A stretch of DNA of 64,000 bases from the NCBI RefSeq assembly GCF_026914265.1, contig NC_069135.1, positions 62,486,738 to 62,550,737 of the forward strand, written 5' to 3'. The notes below the pieces were generated by a model. It ran no database searches, was not told where the DNA came from, and saw only the letters and a program-made list of their open reading frames with translations. The stretch is from Mya arenaria. Lineage: Eukaryota > Mollusca > Bivalvia > Myida > Myidae. The position numbers and the translations under genes were made by a program. Positions 29,776 through 41,757 of the stretch are shown here, one piece after another (position 1 is the first letter of the stretch; each line of letters begins with the position of its first letter).

Positions 29776-31668
29776 TCTATAACATAATAACTAGAATGCT
29801 GTGTTTTGACACAGTAGCTACGCATTTCTAGCTGTTCCTTGCAAACTTTTAAATAATACATCATAGGGCGCTGTGTTGTATATCTTATAGAAAAAAGCAT
29901 GTTGAAATAATGTTGAAATGGCAACAAAAGTGGACATGAACACTTTATTTGTTTTGTGCACATTTGAGTAATTAAAGAAAGGTTTAACACTGAGTGTAAT
30001 TTTAATATAAACTCTTGTGTATCTAGGTTGTGGAGAAATTTACAAATGTTATGAGCAATATTCTTTTCTTCGGATGTTTGTTTTTTAAATTAATTGGCAT
30101 ACTGTTTTAAGCTATTTTCGTTGCCTATGAAGTACGTTTATGCACAGTTTAAGTTCAAATGTACTCAAATATTTATAACATATAAATGTGGTTATATTTT
30201 AATACTGAACAATTGAAGATCGCATGGAGGTGACTACGCGATTCACGAGGAAATGTTGAAAATTGCTGCATCCTGATATAAGTTATATAATGTTATGGAG
30301 TTTAAAATATGTAAGAAAATGAAACAAAAAATAGCTTTTAAAATCTCGAAAGAAATCAACATAGGTTTTTCCCCGACTAATTTTAGTTTAAATTCAACCT
30401 AAAAATTGTATGTATAATGTAATTTTTGTCTTTTGTTTTGCATATTAATATCTATGTAAAAAAAAACTACGGAAAACTACTCACTATATCGCACGGAGGT
30501 GACTCCCTGATTCGCAAGCAAATGTTGAAAATTGCTGCATTATTCATGTTAAAGGTTAAATAATGTTCCGGAATATAAAATGTAATATAAATGTATGAAA
30601 ACGAAACAAAAAAATAACCAAAATAGGTTATTCCTTGACCGAATTTAGCTTAAATTAACCCAATATTAGTATTTATAATGTAATAATCAATACATCTTCA
30701 AATAAATCTTGTGAACTGGATCCGATACCAACATGGCTATTAAAATCATGCGTGACGGTCGATGAACTTAATAATAATAATAATAATGATACTTTTCCTC
30801 ATTTGTTTTACATGTTATGACTCGGCAAGCAACACCCTGTCAAATGATACCAAACGTATACTAGGCATCAACATTTTACTTGATTGACAATATATCTATC
30901 AGCTTACTTGCTTACTGGTGGGTAGGCGACTGCATGGTTTATAGCATGTGTAAATCCATAGATTTATATCAACAAGTTCAAAGGTAGAAAAGTAAATGTG
31001 CCGTGAACACACTCAGCATAAGTTACAAAGCAGGAAGCGATATCATTCATTTTTTAGTTTGAACGTATGAAGAAGGTACATGGTATATTTCTCAAAAATG
31101 ATTTAAGATAAGATCTTTATCTTTTGCTAAGATGTAATTTCAGACGCGAAAGGCTAGATATATAGGATATGGAGATATGGTATTTGAACATTTGCATATT
31201 TTCATTCAATCGTTATTGAAGGCAGGAGAATATTAAATGAAATAAAATCTCAAATGTATTAAAAAATTTTGAGGTTATGTTAAGCAAGCGACAATTGTTA
31301 TGGAGTGTCTGAGAAAAATAAACTATGATTTAAATGAAACCAAGAAGTTAATAACTGATGTTATGACTTCCTGAATAAAATTATCATAAACATTGAAAAC
31401 GGCATCCGCGAAAACAAATTTATGATCATTGACTCTATTTTGTTGTACTTATGAAGAACAAGGTACATACTCAGTTGGTTAATTGTTTAATACCACTTTG
31501 ATTTTTAAGATTATAATACATTTAAATATACATGGACAATGCCAGTCCAAACACTCCACAAACAGAGCAATGACATTGTGTCTATGAACCAACAGTCACG
31601 CATGTGTGTTGCATCCTCCTTTTGAGGTAACTTGATACTCAGAAATTGATCATCGTTTATAAAATCGC
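29776..31668. other. Non-coding, paralogous to 52.73-55.03 kb
   Basis: Contains an internal duplication: CGCA(T/C)GGAGGTGACT.C..GATTC followed by AAATGTTGAAAATTGCTGCAT at about 30220 and 30490. The stretch TTAATAATAATAATAATAATGA lies near 30770. No gene was recognised. Confidence 0.5.
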
Positions 31669-31694
31669 ATGCTTCTAGATGCATCTAGAAGCAT
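31669..31694. repeat. Perfect 26-bp palindrome
   Basis: ATGCTTCTAGATG and its exact reverse complement abut with no loop. The paralogous site near 55025 has lost the left arm. Confidence 0.9.
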
Positions 31695-31774
31695 CATACT
31701 TCTTTTAATCCTAATGATTGAAATGGCAAGGTAAAGTTTAAGGTTTGTAGTTTTCGATGAGATTAATAAGTCGA

Positions 31775-31845
31775 AGCAATAGTTCAGTTGGTAGCGCTTC
31801 TTGCTAATAATCCGGCGAACGATGGTTCTAGACCTACACCCAGGG
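31775..31845 (+). repeat. tRNA-derived SINE or tRNA pseudogene
   Basis: TAGTTCAGTTGGTAGCGC (A box region) and GATGGTTCTAGACC (B box, GGTTCNANNCC) at tRNA spacing. The acceptor stem does not close, so it is not a functional tRNA. It is shared with block 2. Confidence 0.55.
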
Positions 31846-32178
31846 CATTTTGTTCGTACAGGTTAAATGTTATTAATGAACGCCAATCATTTGTAGCTGT
31901 TACAATAATTGTTCCAATGCCGAGACTCTTGAAAGAGAAATATTCTACCTTTTATCAAAATATACATATGCATGCATGTTTCCAGGCTATCTGTAAAACA
32001 TGAACTGATTGGACTCCCTGTCATAAGTACGTACTTTTAACTTATTCAGAGACTTTTTGAGAAATTTACTTTCTTTAATACATTCACTTAAAAAACCGTT
32101 GTCGGAAACCCCCGATACTCTACTGCGCTATGCTTCGCTGTATACTGTGGGCGATTTGGCGAGGAAAATCTCGTAATC

Positions 32179-32525
32179 ATGAATCTTTCGGAGCTCCTCG
32201 GCCATTTTATCGAAAACAACCTCGGATGTATTTGGACGGTTTACATACTCAAAAAGTGGTACGTTTAAGTCAGCTGCAAGTAGATCGCGTAGTAATTTTA
32301 TTTAGCAGTTAAACTTTGTGACATTACTCTTGGATTCTTAAATAAGTTTGCAATAATACAATTCAATGGCAATCAATTTAAACTTAGATCAATAAATACA
32401 ACTCTAAAACACTACATTTAATTAATGATATAATTCAAATTTTTACGAACTTCTTCAACTGATGTACCTGCATACATCCGAGGTTGTTTTTGACAAAAAT
32501 GGCCGAGGAGTTCCGAATGATCATG
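32179..32525. mobile_element. TIR element with ~55-bp inverted ends
   Basis: CTCGGCCATTTTATCGAAAA with AACCTCGGATGTAT at 32198-32231 is mirrored by ATACATCCGAGGTTGTTTTT..GGCCGAGGAG at 32472-32515. Block 2 lacks it at the paralogous site. Confidence 0.7.
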
Positions 32526-32660
32526 AATACGTTTAAAACAGTCCATGAAAACACTCCCCTACAATACTGATATGCTTAAAGACATCAGCATAATCATATT
32601 GTTTCGAAGAACTTGTACCTTTAGGATACTCCTCTCGCAAAAAATGGTTAATTTGTGATT

Positions 32661-33018
32661 ATTGAAGCTGCACTCTCACAGATTGAACGTTTTGACAACT
32701 ATTTTATTTTTTGTCTTGGAACGAGCCAATTTTAACGAAAATCCATAAAAACCAGTTATATAAGATTGCTGACAAAAAATTAGATCGCAGATTTTTATAT
32801 TTCAGTTCAAAAATGATGTTTTATGCATTTTTCTTAAACCGTTAGTAACGGTTTAAGCCATCGAACACTAACTTTCGAACGGAAATATGAAAATCTACGA
32901 TCTGATTTTTTGTCAGCAATCATATATCATTGGTTTGCAGATATTTACGCATAAATTTGCTCTTCCCAAGACAAAAAATATTTTTTTTTGTAAAAAAGCT
33001 GTGAGAGTGCAGCTTTAA
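32661..33018. mobile_element. Palindromic MITE, ~358 bp
   Basis: GAAGCTGCACTCTCACAG at the left is mirrored by CTGTGAGAGTGCAGCTTTAA at the right. The arms pair through to a centre AACCGTTAGTAACGGTT near 32845. Absent from block 2. Confidence 0.85.
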
Positions 33019-33183
33019 GGTGTCATTACCGATTACATTGCACAAGCCTTCTCCTTCATGTATGACGTAGATAACATTTCTACACGTGACCTGGACACGC
33101 TTTATAGTTCCGCAGCCTATTGTATAAAATTTGGTATGTTATCCGCAAGTTATTCTTTCAAGCACTTACATTTAAATGATTTT

Positions 33184-33250
33184 ATTGGTTAATACTAATT
33201 CTTTCATAAATATTGACCATTCATTAACAAGTTTGGGTAAACTTGACCAA
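33184..33250. repeat. Segment inverted relative to block 2
   Basis: About 67 bp here match the reverse complement of 55844-55909, while the following ~100 bp match in direct orientation. Confidence 0.75.
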
Positions 33251-34098
33251 ACCCAACAGATAACCAGGTTTATACAATTGGCTGCCGAAGTACACATACC
33301 TGGATTATGTAAACCTAAAAAATATATTTCACACGTAAAGGTATAAGTTTCCTTTCGTAAAGTTTGAATTAATGAACATGTTGCGGTGTTCATTGCGTAA
33401 ATCACATTCATACACAGTATTTAATAAAACGCGAAATGTATTTTTCAGTGGTCAATAATTTTATTGTTATCAAATGGTCTGTTAAATTAAACTATATTAG
33501 AAACTCGTATGAAAACGATGCCTTTGTTATAAAAACAATTACATTATTGAAAATGGCTAATTCATTTAAGCTTGGATTGCATTTGGGATTGTTGAAGTTG
33601 AAAGAAGGAATGTTATTGGGCAAAGCAATTTGCAAATATTATGCACCTGAGAGATGAGTTATACGAATATTCAACTGTTTAAGTCGATTGTAAGGATAGC
33701 ATTTGCCAATATGTTTCTTTAAATTGATTGGTCAATATATATCCAATACTGAGCCAATCAAAAATCATGTATGAACTGTAATAATCATAACTCACGTGAC
33801 TTTGCCTTTATAAAATTACCTATAGTCATCATTAGTTATTCTGTAATATATCACGTAATAATTTTAGTACTACCCTAGCGTTCAGTCTAAAAATAGATTT
33901 CTTGCTTTTTTAGCGCATGGACGCAATCACGAGGCGCTTATTAAATTTAGTTTAAAACCGTGTTAGGAGACGCTTAGCTTTCCGTAGACGTTACAGGTGT
34001 AAACAATTGTTCAGAACTTTGATATGTTTACGACGTTGTTGCCAAAAATCAAATTTAAACAAGTCATTTGACAATAGAATAAAACTTTAAACAATGTT

Positions 34099-34595
34099 TT
34101 AAAGGGACTGTACACCAGATTGGCACCTAAAACAGTTTTTTTTCTGTAACGAATCTCATGAAATTATTTAATTTTTTTTTTTACTCTTTTATATACTAAT
34201 TGTTAAAAAATATACCAAAATGTAAAAAAAAATCGAGTCGGAGACGGGGTTCGAACCGGTGTCGCCAAAATTGCAATCAGGTATTGTATCCACTGTGCTA
34301 CGAAGGCTTATTAATAACTACACGGTTGGAATATTTAAGCTTTAAGCTTGGTAATTTCACGTGATAACATCGACTAGCCAATCACGCATAAGGAATGAAT
34401 TCTACTAGGTAGAAATACCTAGTAATCTTTTTTAATGTAAAAATACGAAAAAACTGCAAAAAATAAATAAATTGTAAAGTATGTGGTACTTCAGTTAGTA
34501 AGTTTCAATGCAGTGTACACATCGATACCAAGTTTATGTCAGTTTTCGACAATTTATTTTTCGCTATTTCATCATACGGAGTACAGCCCCTTTAA
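34099..34595. mobile_element. TTAA-flanked MITE, ~497 bp
   Basis: TTAAAGGGACTGTACACC at the left and GTACAGCCCCTTTAA at the right. Terminal sequence and TTAA boundaries match the family of the 12185-12884 element. Confidence 0.8.
34234..34309 (-). repeat. tRNA-like (SINE) sequence inside the MITE
   Basis: The minus strand has TAGCACAGTGGATAC (A box) and CCGGTTCGAACCCCG (B box) about 35 bp apart. The acceptor arms do not pair and the T stem has a mismatch, so it is a decayed tRNA-like sequence. Confidence 0.5.
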
Positions 34596-34690
34596 GTTTG
34601 AATAAGAGATACTTATAAAAAATGATTAAACAATAATCAAATTAGCACTGATTGCCATCTTATTAAGTACAATACTTGGCAAAAATGAAC

Positions 34691-36149
34691 ATTCCATGAA
34701 GAAAGTCACCTCTGCAGAACTCATTTTCGTAGACAACGTGATAATATTATGTTTGCTTAAACTTTTGTTTGAAGTGGATATAAATAATCAATTCGCTTAA
34801 TCGATGTACATCCTGGTTATTAACAATTTGATCAAGTACATATATATCATAACACTTGTTCTAAATAAATAGTGTTCATTTATTTGTACGAAGCAATGGA
34901 TTCACTTTTATGACCATTCATCGTTCAAATGACATTCCATAAACCGCTTGTGGTTAATCAGCCCGCAAGGAAATGATCTTTTAAAGTTGTTCAAAAAATA
35001 GTTGTTTCTGTACATACCCCCTTTTTGAAGCAACAATAAAAAAATACAAAACTATCTCGTAAGAAACGGCGTGGTTTATATTAAAAAATCCCAATTTTTC
35101 AAGTCGCAAAGATTCTTAAAAGTCTGAACTGAATAGCTAAAACTGATGTCCTGATTTTAAAATTCATTCACAAAAATATTTCTTGTTGTTCAGGCCGTCA
35201 ACATGTTATGAAAGAAATGACCGGCAGAAAGACATAAGGAATTGTTGATATTTATACTGTAAAAACGGATGGCCGAATTCGAAACATTTCACAGCAATGC
35301 TCTATTTTTTAACCTTTGTCAAAGTTCTTCCAGTCGTCGCGAATTATAAAAGACATGGTCATCGCCTATTTGCTTGGCGTCGGTAACCCTGTACGGACGT
35401 TGTTGAAGCTTAATGATTAAAATAACATATTCGCAAAAAGGAGAGCTATTGTACGTACATGGTTTTGTTGATAAATTTTTAGATCTTTGTTATGGATAAT
35501 ATTATATGAATTTATTTGTTCCGAGTACCTGAACAAATACTAATGGTTTTATTTATTTCTGCACTAAATATTTTGTATAGCTGAAAGTGAATGGAATTCT
35601 ATAAAAGGAATGAAAATGTGTACTTCCGTGTTCTAACTTTTATGCAATGCTTTTCACACTCGATTATCCTAAATAATAGTAAACATGTATGTGCATGAAA
35701 CTCTTCCTGTTAGCTGTTACTCATGGGGGCGTGAGCAGTGAGCCTAATATTTATGTCAATGAAAGTCTTAATCAATCTAAAAAATGTTAACATTACTCAT
35801 TTATTCAACACTCTTTTTCAATTTACTGATGAAGTAGATTTAAATAGAAGAGACAAATCATTGATGAGTGCTGAATGGAGTGTTTCCATAGATCAAAGCC
35901 CTGAGTAAAATATATATGTTTTAAATGGAAACAGTTGAAGCGAGAGTAGGATGATGAAACAAACTTGTAAAGTGATAACAAGCACTATAAGATATGCTAT
36001 TATTTATGTTTCATAAACATGGTTGTAAATCTAAATTTTCAATTTTGTATGTCCGTTTGCGTTACAGCAAATCCGGTCGGTAAATAAACCACAGCGTGAA
36101 ATAGTGGCGATGGATTAAATGACTGCACGAAGAAAGATAATAAAATGAA
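34691..36149. other. Non-coding, paralogous to 56.12-57.56 kb
   Basis: Well conserved between blocks (for example AACTCATTTTCGTAGACAAC and CATGGGGGCGTGAGCAGTGA), but with no splice-bounded frame. Could hold regulatory sequence or be neutral. Confidence 0.45.
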
Positions 36150-36163
36150 ACGAGTATCGCAGT

Positions 36164-36486
36164 TTTATTAAAAATAAAATACATGGATTTCATATCCACT
36201 GCACATGGCAAAACTCATTGATAGTATAACAATTTTACACAATCTATTTTCAAATAATGTTTCATATTTCATGATTTTATTATGCATCGTATCAAAACAT
36301 ACAGAATTTTACAAGGCTCATTGGAACAATCTGTTTATAATATCACGTTCAATTTAGCAAATGTTATCACGAGACCTTACGTGATGTGATTACGTCCTTT
36401 ATGAAAATCACAGCTTATGATGGTCTTGTCGATTCCTGACTTCGTCCTTCTTTTCACCACGACCATCATGCAAGCAACTTGTTTAG
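36164..36486 (-). other. Gene A terminal exon: stop codon and 3' UTR
   Basis: The acceptor GCATTCCAG precedes CTAAACAAG. The first base completes a Cys codon (TG|C) and TAA follows directly. AATAAA (minus) at 36164-36169 would end it. The matching exon in gene C starts with the same CTAAACAAG after TTTTTCAG. Confidence 0.55.
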
Positions 36487-36761
36487 CTGGAATGCGTCAA
36501 ACAGATTTAATCATCATTACGTTATGGCATAGTTTATAAGTATATTGCAATAATTGATCTGAATAGCACTATTGCTTTAAAAACTACATTTGAAAACCAC
36601 TATAGATGGGTAAGAACATGGATGTTTTATCTGCTTTTTAGTGTAATGTCAGTTATCACCTTGTCCAATTAACCATAAAATAAGCTTGTACCTTTATATA
36701 GTTATGAAACGCATACTGTTGTATGTTCTACTAAAGGGAAACACTATATAAGCATATTTAC

Positions 36762-37212
36762 CAATGGTCGAGTTTCCCACAGGGTCCACACGCTTTTTCT
36801 TCCGGAACGCATCCGCCTTTCGTATTATCGAACACTTCTCCAACAGCACATTTGATCGTGCCAATGTAGTTTCCTCCCTGGCAATGAACGTAACGATCAC
36901 ATCGTCCGAAATCGTCCAGATAAAACCCGTCTACTTTCGTACCGCACTCGGGCATCATTCCCCCGTGTTCTCGAGGAATCATATCCAATGAAACGCATTC
37001 GTTCTTTTCCGGATGGAAGAACTGTGTGCCGTCTACGTCAGGTTTGCATTGGTCCTGCTTGACTGTGCGCTCCTTGTAACAAACGGCGTAGAACGGGGTC
37101 CATAGTTTGCCTGGGTGAACGTTCATTCCATCACGTTTACCTACACAGCTTGGTAATCGGACGTAACAAGGGATACAATGGGAACTGCCGCACAAATAGC
37201 TTTTGTATTGAC
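36762..37212 (-). CDS. Gene A exon 3: atypical segment plus third CBM14
   Basis: Acceptor CTTCCTCAG. The first bases GT complete a Cys codon. Third module cysteines: PECG, GRCDRYVHC, TIKC, GGCVPEEKAC, then CGPCGKLDH. The upstream part keeps CVGKRDGMNVHP..PFYAVCYKERTV..QC and PEKNEC, four cysteines of a divergent module. Confidence 0.85.
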
Positions 37213-38250
37213 CTGAGGAAGACAGAATCATATTATCATTTGTTTCAGTTATAAACCCAATGAAATAAGTTCGTAATTATAAACAAAATAATCCAAGTAA
37301 TTTAAAGATATACCAAGTAGAGCCTTTATTCGAACTAGAATGTTAAATATACTATTGTTTTATTTCTTACCACGAATACATAAACAGATGCCAACTTACA
37401 GCCATCCTTGAATTCCGTCCTGGTTCCACATTTGACATTCTCAAAATTGTCACACTGTTTGGTCTCTGTGTTAAACAGCTGGGGGTAACGGCATTCAACA
37501 AGGTGCTGTTCAAAGAATCGGGGTATCCATGTGTAACGAACACTACAATTGTAAAAGGCTTGACATTCCGTGGGGTGGGGGAACACGCCACCATATAAGT
37601 TACATCGTTCCTCTGGGCTAAGAGGCCCTAAAAAGCAAATATAATTTGTCTCAACTGACTCATACCTTTGTCTACTATATATTTTATGCCTTTAATGCCT
37701 TCTGTGGGTTGCAGCCACAGCAAAATGAATATGTATTACAATGGAATTGGATTTTCCATGTGTGAATTAATTACTTTATATTGATGTAAAATATTCGAAA
37801 CAAATAATGACTTATGTGTAAATGAGTTTTATGACTCTGATAACAATCTCCTAATTTGATGACTCTGTTGACTTATGTTCGAATTAAATTCTCTAATAAG
37901 GGATCAACAGAAAACAAGAAAAAACAAAATTGAGGATAACAACATCGTTAGAGCTCACCTTGATCTGGCGATTCGGTTATGTGGCTGCCGCTTCCATCTG
38001 TTGTTTTCTTGCAGTCATCGTAAATAGAACCTTTAGGAACACAAACGTTCGAGCTGGAGCTGAACACAGAACCTGGAGCACAAGGTGGCATCTCCACGGG
38101 ATTCCCGAACACACACAAGTAGTAGCCGGTACAGTCGGCCTTTCCGATGATCTTATATTCACCCGGAGTGCATTGCACGAGTTCGTTTTGGCCAGCAGCG
38201 ATTAATGTTGCGGCGGCCAAAGCATACAACGCTGTGATGCATCCAATCAT
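36762..38250 (-). CDS. Gene A: secreted CBM14 chitin-binding protein
   Basis: Join (minus) 37959-38250, 37400-37627, 36762-37212, then 36483-36486; 324 residues. A signal peptide (MIGCITALYALAAATLIAAG) is followed by three six-cysteine peritrophin-A modules (CBM14, ChtBD2), one per exon. An atypical cysteine-poor segment (LWTPFYAVCYKERT, HPEKNECVSLD) precedes the third. Introns are phase 1, as in shuffled extracellular modules. CBM14 proteins bind chitin outside the cell, for instance in mucosal linings, cuticle or shell matrix; which applies here is unknown. The C-terminus is ambiguous: splicing to the terminal exon gives ...LDHC, while reading through the weak donor GTAAAT gives ...LDHW and a TAA at 36758. 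Confidence 0.85.
37400..37627 (-). CDS. Gene A exon 2: second CBM14 module
   Basis: 228 nt between CTTTTTAG and GTAAGT, phase 1 at both ends. It encodes ERCNLYGGVFPHPTECQAFY, NCSVRYTWIPRFFEQHLVEC and ETKQCDNFENVKC, giving the six module cysteines. Confidence 0.88.
37959..38250 (-). CDS. Gene A exon 1: signal peptide and first CBM14
   Basis: 292 nt ending at donor GTGAGC. The ATG at 38250 opens a hydrophobic signal peptide, with likely cleavage near residue 20. The first module has VQC, ADCTGYYLC, MPPC, NVCVPKG and DDC. The start is the only Met that gives a signal peptide and is shared by all three visible paralogues. Confidence 0.87.
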
Positions 38251-38447
38251 TGTTTCGCTATCAATAACGTTTTGTTTAGTATATTACAGTTTATGAATTA
38301 TACCGGAAAATATAAATGCTTTTAATATTGTAAAGCATGTAATTTAATGCTTTTCCGAAAAATACAGTCCTCGATAAAGTAAGCCTAGCTTTGCTATGAT
38401 ACTTCTCAATCTTCAATCTGAGAATAGTTTCAAGTTGTAGGATGCGA

Positions 38448-38488
38448 ATATATATAGTTGTGCGTAAACCGCATGTAGGCGGGTCTTT
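38448..38488 (-). promoter_or_regulatory. Gene A core promoter: TATA box and GC motif
   Basis: On the minus strand CTATATATAT lies about 200 bp upstream of the ATG, with AAAGACCCGCCTA about 20 bp further upstream. Gene C has the same two elements at the same distance, and gene B a related pair. Confidence 0.6.
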
Positions 38489-38984
38489 GTAGCAATTATT
38501 AATATTTGCTCTTGGTTTTAAAAATGAAAATGCATTAACCCATGTTAATGGCATATGTTTAAGTAATGCATATTTTAATAAAGTTTCTTAATTAAGACGT
38601 TTTCCGGATATGTTTAGGTGCATATAAGGATAATTAAATTTAAATTTAACCACTTTACTCGTATTATCTGTTATAAAATACGAAACGTTGTAAGATGGTT
38701 TTGTATTTTCTACATTATGCCTTTTAAGGAAGCTTGGTGATAATTTGATACTAATTGAATCTGCTGTAATGTCAACCTTTATCCCGCATAGTGTATATAC
38801 TGTTATATACAATGAGTAACCAATTTTTTTTCTGATTAAAACAAACATCAATCTTACTGATTGTTCCAAAAATATTCGAGCTATCATATTTCAAAATTCC
38901 CCTGCTGAATTTGTTTCATTTCTTTGTGATGCTTTATAATCAGCAATGTTAAGTAATTATTCCGCATTGGCGGCGTGAGCGGGA
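38489..38984. other. Gene A upstream region
   Basis: Paralogous to 60270-60735, AT-rich, with no further exon found. Confidence 0.45.
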
Positions 38985-41757
38985 ACAACGTACACTCGGG
39001 GACGAACATTAAAACATAATACAGTAACACACACCAGGCATTGTGAACGGGAACACCATACACTGGGGGGCGAACATTAAAACATAATACAGTAACAGGC
39101 ATTGTGAACGGGAACACCGTACACTGGGGAACGAACATTAATACCTAATACAGTAACACACATCAGGCATTGTGAACGGGAACACCGTACACTGGGGGAT
39201 GAACATTAAAACATAATACAGTAACACACACCAGGCATTGTGAACGGGAACACCGTGCACTGGGGGATGAACATTGAAACATAATACAGTAACACACACC
39301 AGGCATTGTGAACGGGAACACCGAGCACTGGGGGACGAACATTAAAACATAATACAGTAACACACATCAGGCGTTTTGAACGGGAACACCGTGCACTGGG
39401 AGACGAACATAAAACATAATACAGTAACAAACATCGGACGTTGTGAACATGAACACCGTACACTCGGGGACGAACATTAATACCTAATACAGTAACACAT
39501 TGTGAACGGGAACACCGTGCACTTGGGGACGAACATTAAAACATAATACAGTAACACACATCAGGCATTGTGAACGGGAACACCATACACTGGGGGACGA
39601 ACATTAAAACATAATACAGTAACACACACCAGGCATTGTGAACGGGGAACACCATACACTGGGGGGCGAACATTAAAACATAATACAGTAACACACACCA
39701 GGCATTGTGAACGGGAACACCGTGCACTTGGGGACGAACACCGTGCAACTTGGGTTGGACATTAACATAATAAAGTAACACACATCAGGCGTTTTGAACG
39801 GGAACACTGTACACTGGGGGACGAACATTAAAACATAATACAGTAACACACATCAGGCGTTTTGAACGGGAACACCGTGCACTGGGGGACGAACATTAAA
39901 ACATAATACAGTAACAAACATCGGACGTTGTGAACATGAACACCATACACTCGGGGACGAACATTAATACCTAATACAGTAACACATTGTGAACAGGAAC
40001 ACCGTGCACTTGGGGACGAACATTAAAACATAATACAGTAACACACATCAGGCGTTTTGAACGGGAATACCGTGCACTGGGAGACGAACATTAAAACATA
40101 ATACAGTAACAAACATCGGACGTTGTGAACATGAACACCATACACTCGGGGACGAACATTAATACCTAATACAGTAACACATTGTGAACGGGAACACCGT
40201 GCACTTGGGGATGAACATTAAAACATAATACAGTAACACACACCAGGCATTGTGAACGGGAACACCATACACTGGGGACGAACATTAAAACATAATACAG
40301 TAACACACACCAGGCATTGTGAACGGGAACACCGTGCACTGGGGGACGAACATTAAAACATAATACCGTAACACACACCAGGCATTGTGAACGGGAACAC
40401 CGTGCACTTGGGAACGAACATTAAAACATGATACAGTAACACACACCAGGCATTGTGAACGGGAACACCGTGCACTTGGGAACGAACATTAAAACATGAT
40501 ACAGTAACACACACCAGGCATTGTGAACGGGAACACCGTGCACTTGGGAACGAACATTAAAACATGATACAGTAACACACACCAGGCATTGTGAACGGGA
40601 ACACCGTGCACTGGGGAACGAACATTAAAACATGATACCGTAACACACACCAGGCATTGTGAATGGGAACACCGTGCACTTGGGAACGAACATTAAAACA
40701 TGATACAGTAACACACACCAGGCATTGTGAACGGGAACACCGTACACTGGGGAACGAACATTAAAACATGAAACAGTAACACACACCAGGCATTGTGAAC
40801 GGGAACACCGTGCACTTGGGAACGAACATTAAAACATAATACAGTAACACACACCAGGCATTGTGAACGGGAACACCGTGCACTTGGGAACGAACATTAA
40901 AACATGATACAGTAACACACACCAGGCATTGTGAACGGGAACACCGTGCACTTGGGAACGAACATTAAAACATGGTACAGTAACACACACCAGGCATTGT
41001 GAACGGGAACACCGTGCACTTGGGAACGAACATTAAAACATAATACAGTAACACACACCAGGCATTGTGAACGGGAACACCGTGCACTTGGGAACGAACA
41101 TTAAAACATGATACAGTAACACACACCAGGCATTGTGAACGGGAACACCGTGCACTTGGGAACGAACATTAAAACATGATACAGTAACACACACCAGGCA
41201 TTGTGAACGGGAACACCGTGCACTTGGGAACGAACATTAAAACATGATACAGTAACACACACCAGGCATTGTGAACGGGAACACCGTGCACTTGGGGACG
41301 AACATTAAAACATAATACAGTAACACACACCAGGCATTGTGAACGGGAACACCGTGCACTTGGGAACGAACATTAAAACATGATACAGTAACACACACCA
41401 GGCATTGTGAACGGGAACACCATACACTGGGGGACGAACATTAAAACATAATACCGTAACACACACCAGGCATTGTGAACGGGAACACCGTGCACTTGGG
41501 GACGAACATTAAAACATAATAATGTATTACACATTAGGCATTGTGAACGGGAACACCATACACTGGGGGATGAACATTAAAACAAAATACAGTAACACAC
41601 ATTAGGCATTGTGGCCGGGAACACCATACACTGGGGGACGAACAATAAAACATAATACAGTAACACACATCGGGCATTGCGAACGGGAACACCATTCACT
41701 GGGGACGAACATTAAAACTGAATACAGTAACACACTCCAGACGTTGTGACGAACACC
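38985..41757. repeat. 68-bp satellite array, ~41 units
   Basis: The unit contains ACGGGAACACCGTGCACT, GGGACGAACATTAAAACAT and ATACAGTAACACACACCAGG at a 68-bp period (for example 40451, 40519, 40587). The 5' third mixes variants (CATCAGGCGTTTTG, CATCGGACGTTGTG, shortened units), while 40.4-41.4 kb is nearly uniform. Long minus-strand frames across it change register each unit and are not genes. Confidence 0.95.

Larger units (their letters stand above)
33330..34690. other. Block-1-specific non-coding stretch
   Basis: The paralogous join in block 2 (near 56090-56125) skips this ~1.35 kb. It contains the TTAA element at 34099. A 73-codon frame at 33436-33657 has no recognisable motif. Confidence 0.5.

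Noticed and set aside
33436..33657. 73-codon plus-strand frame
   Set aside because: It sits in a stretch missing from block 2 and shows no family motif or splice signals.
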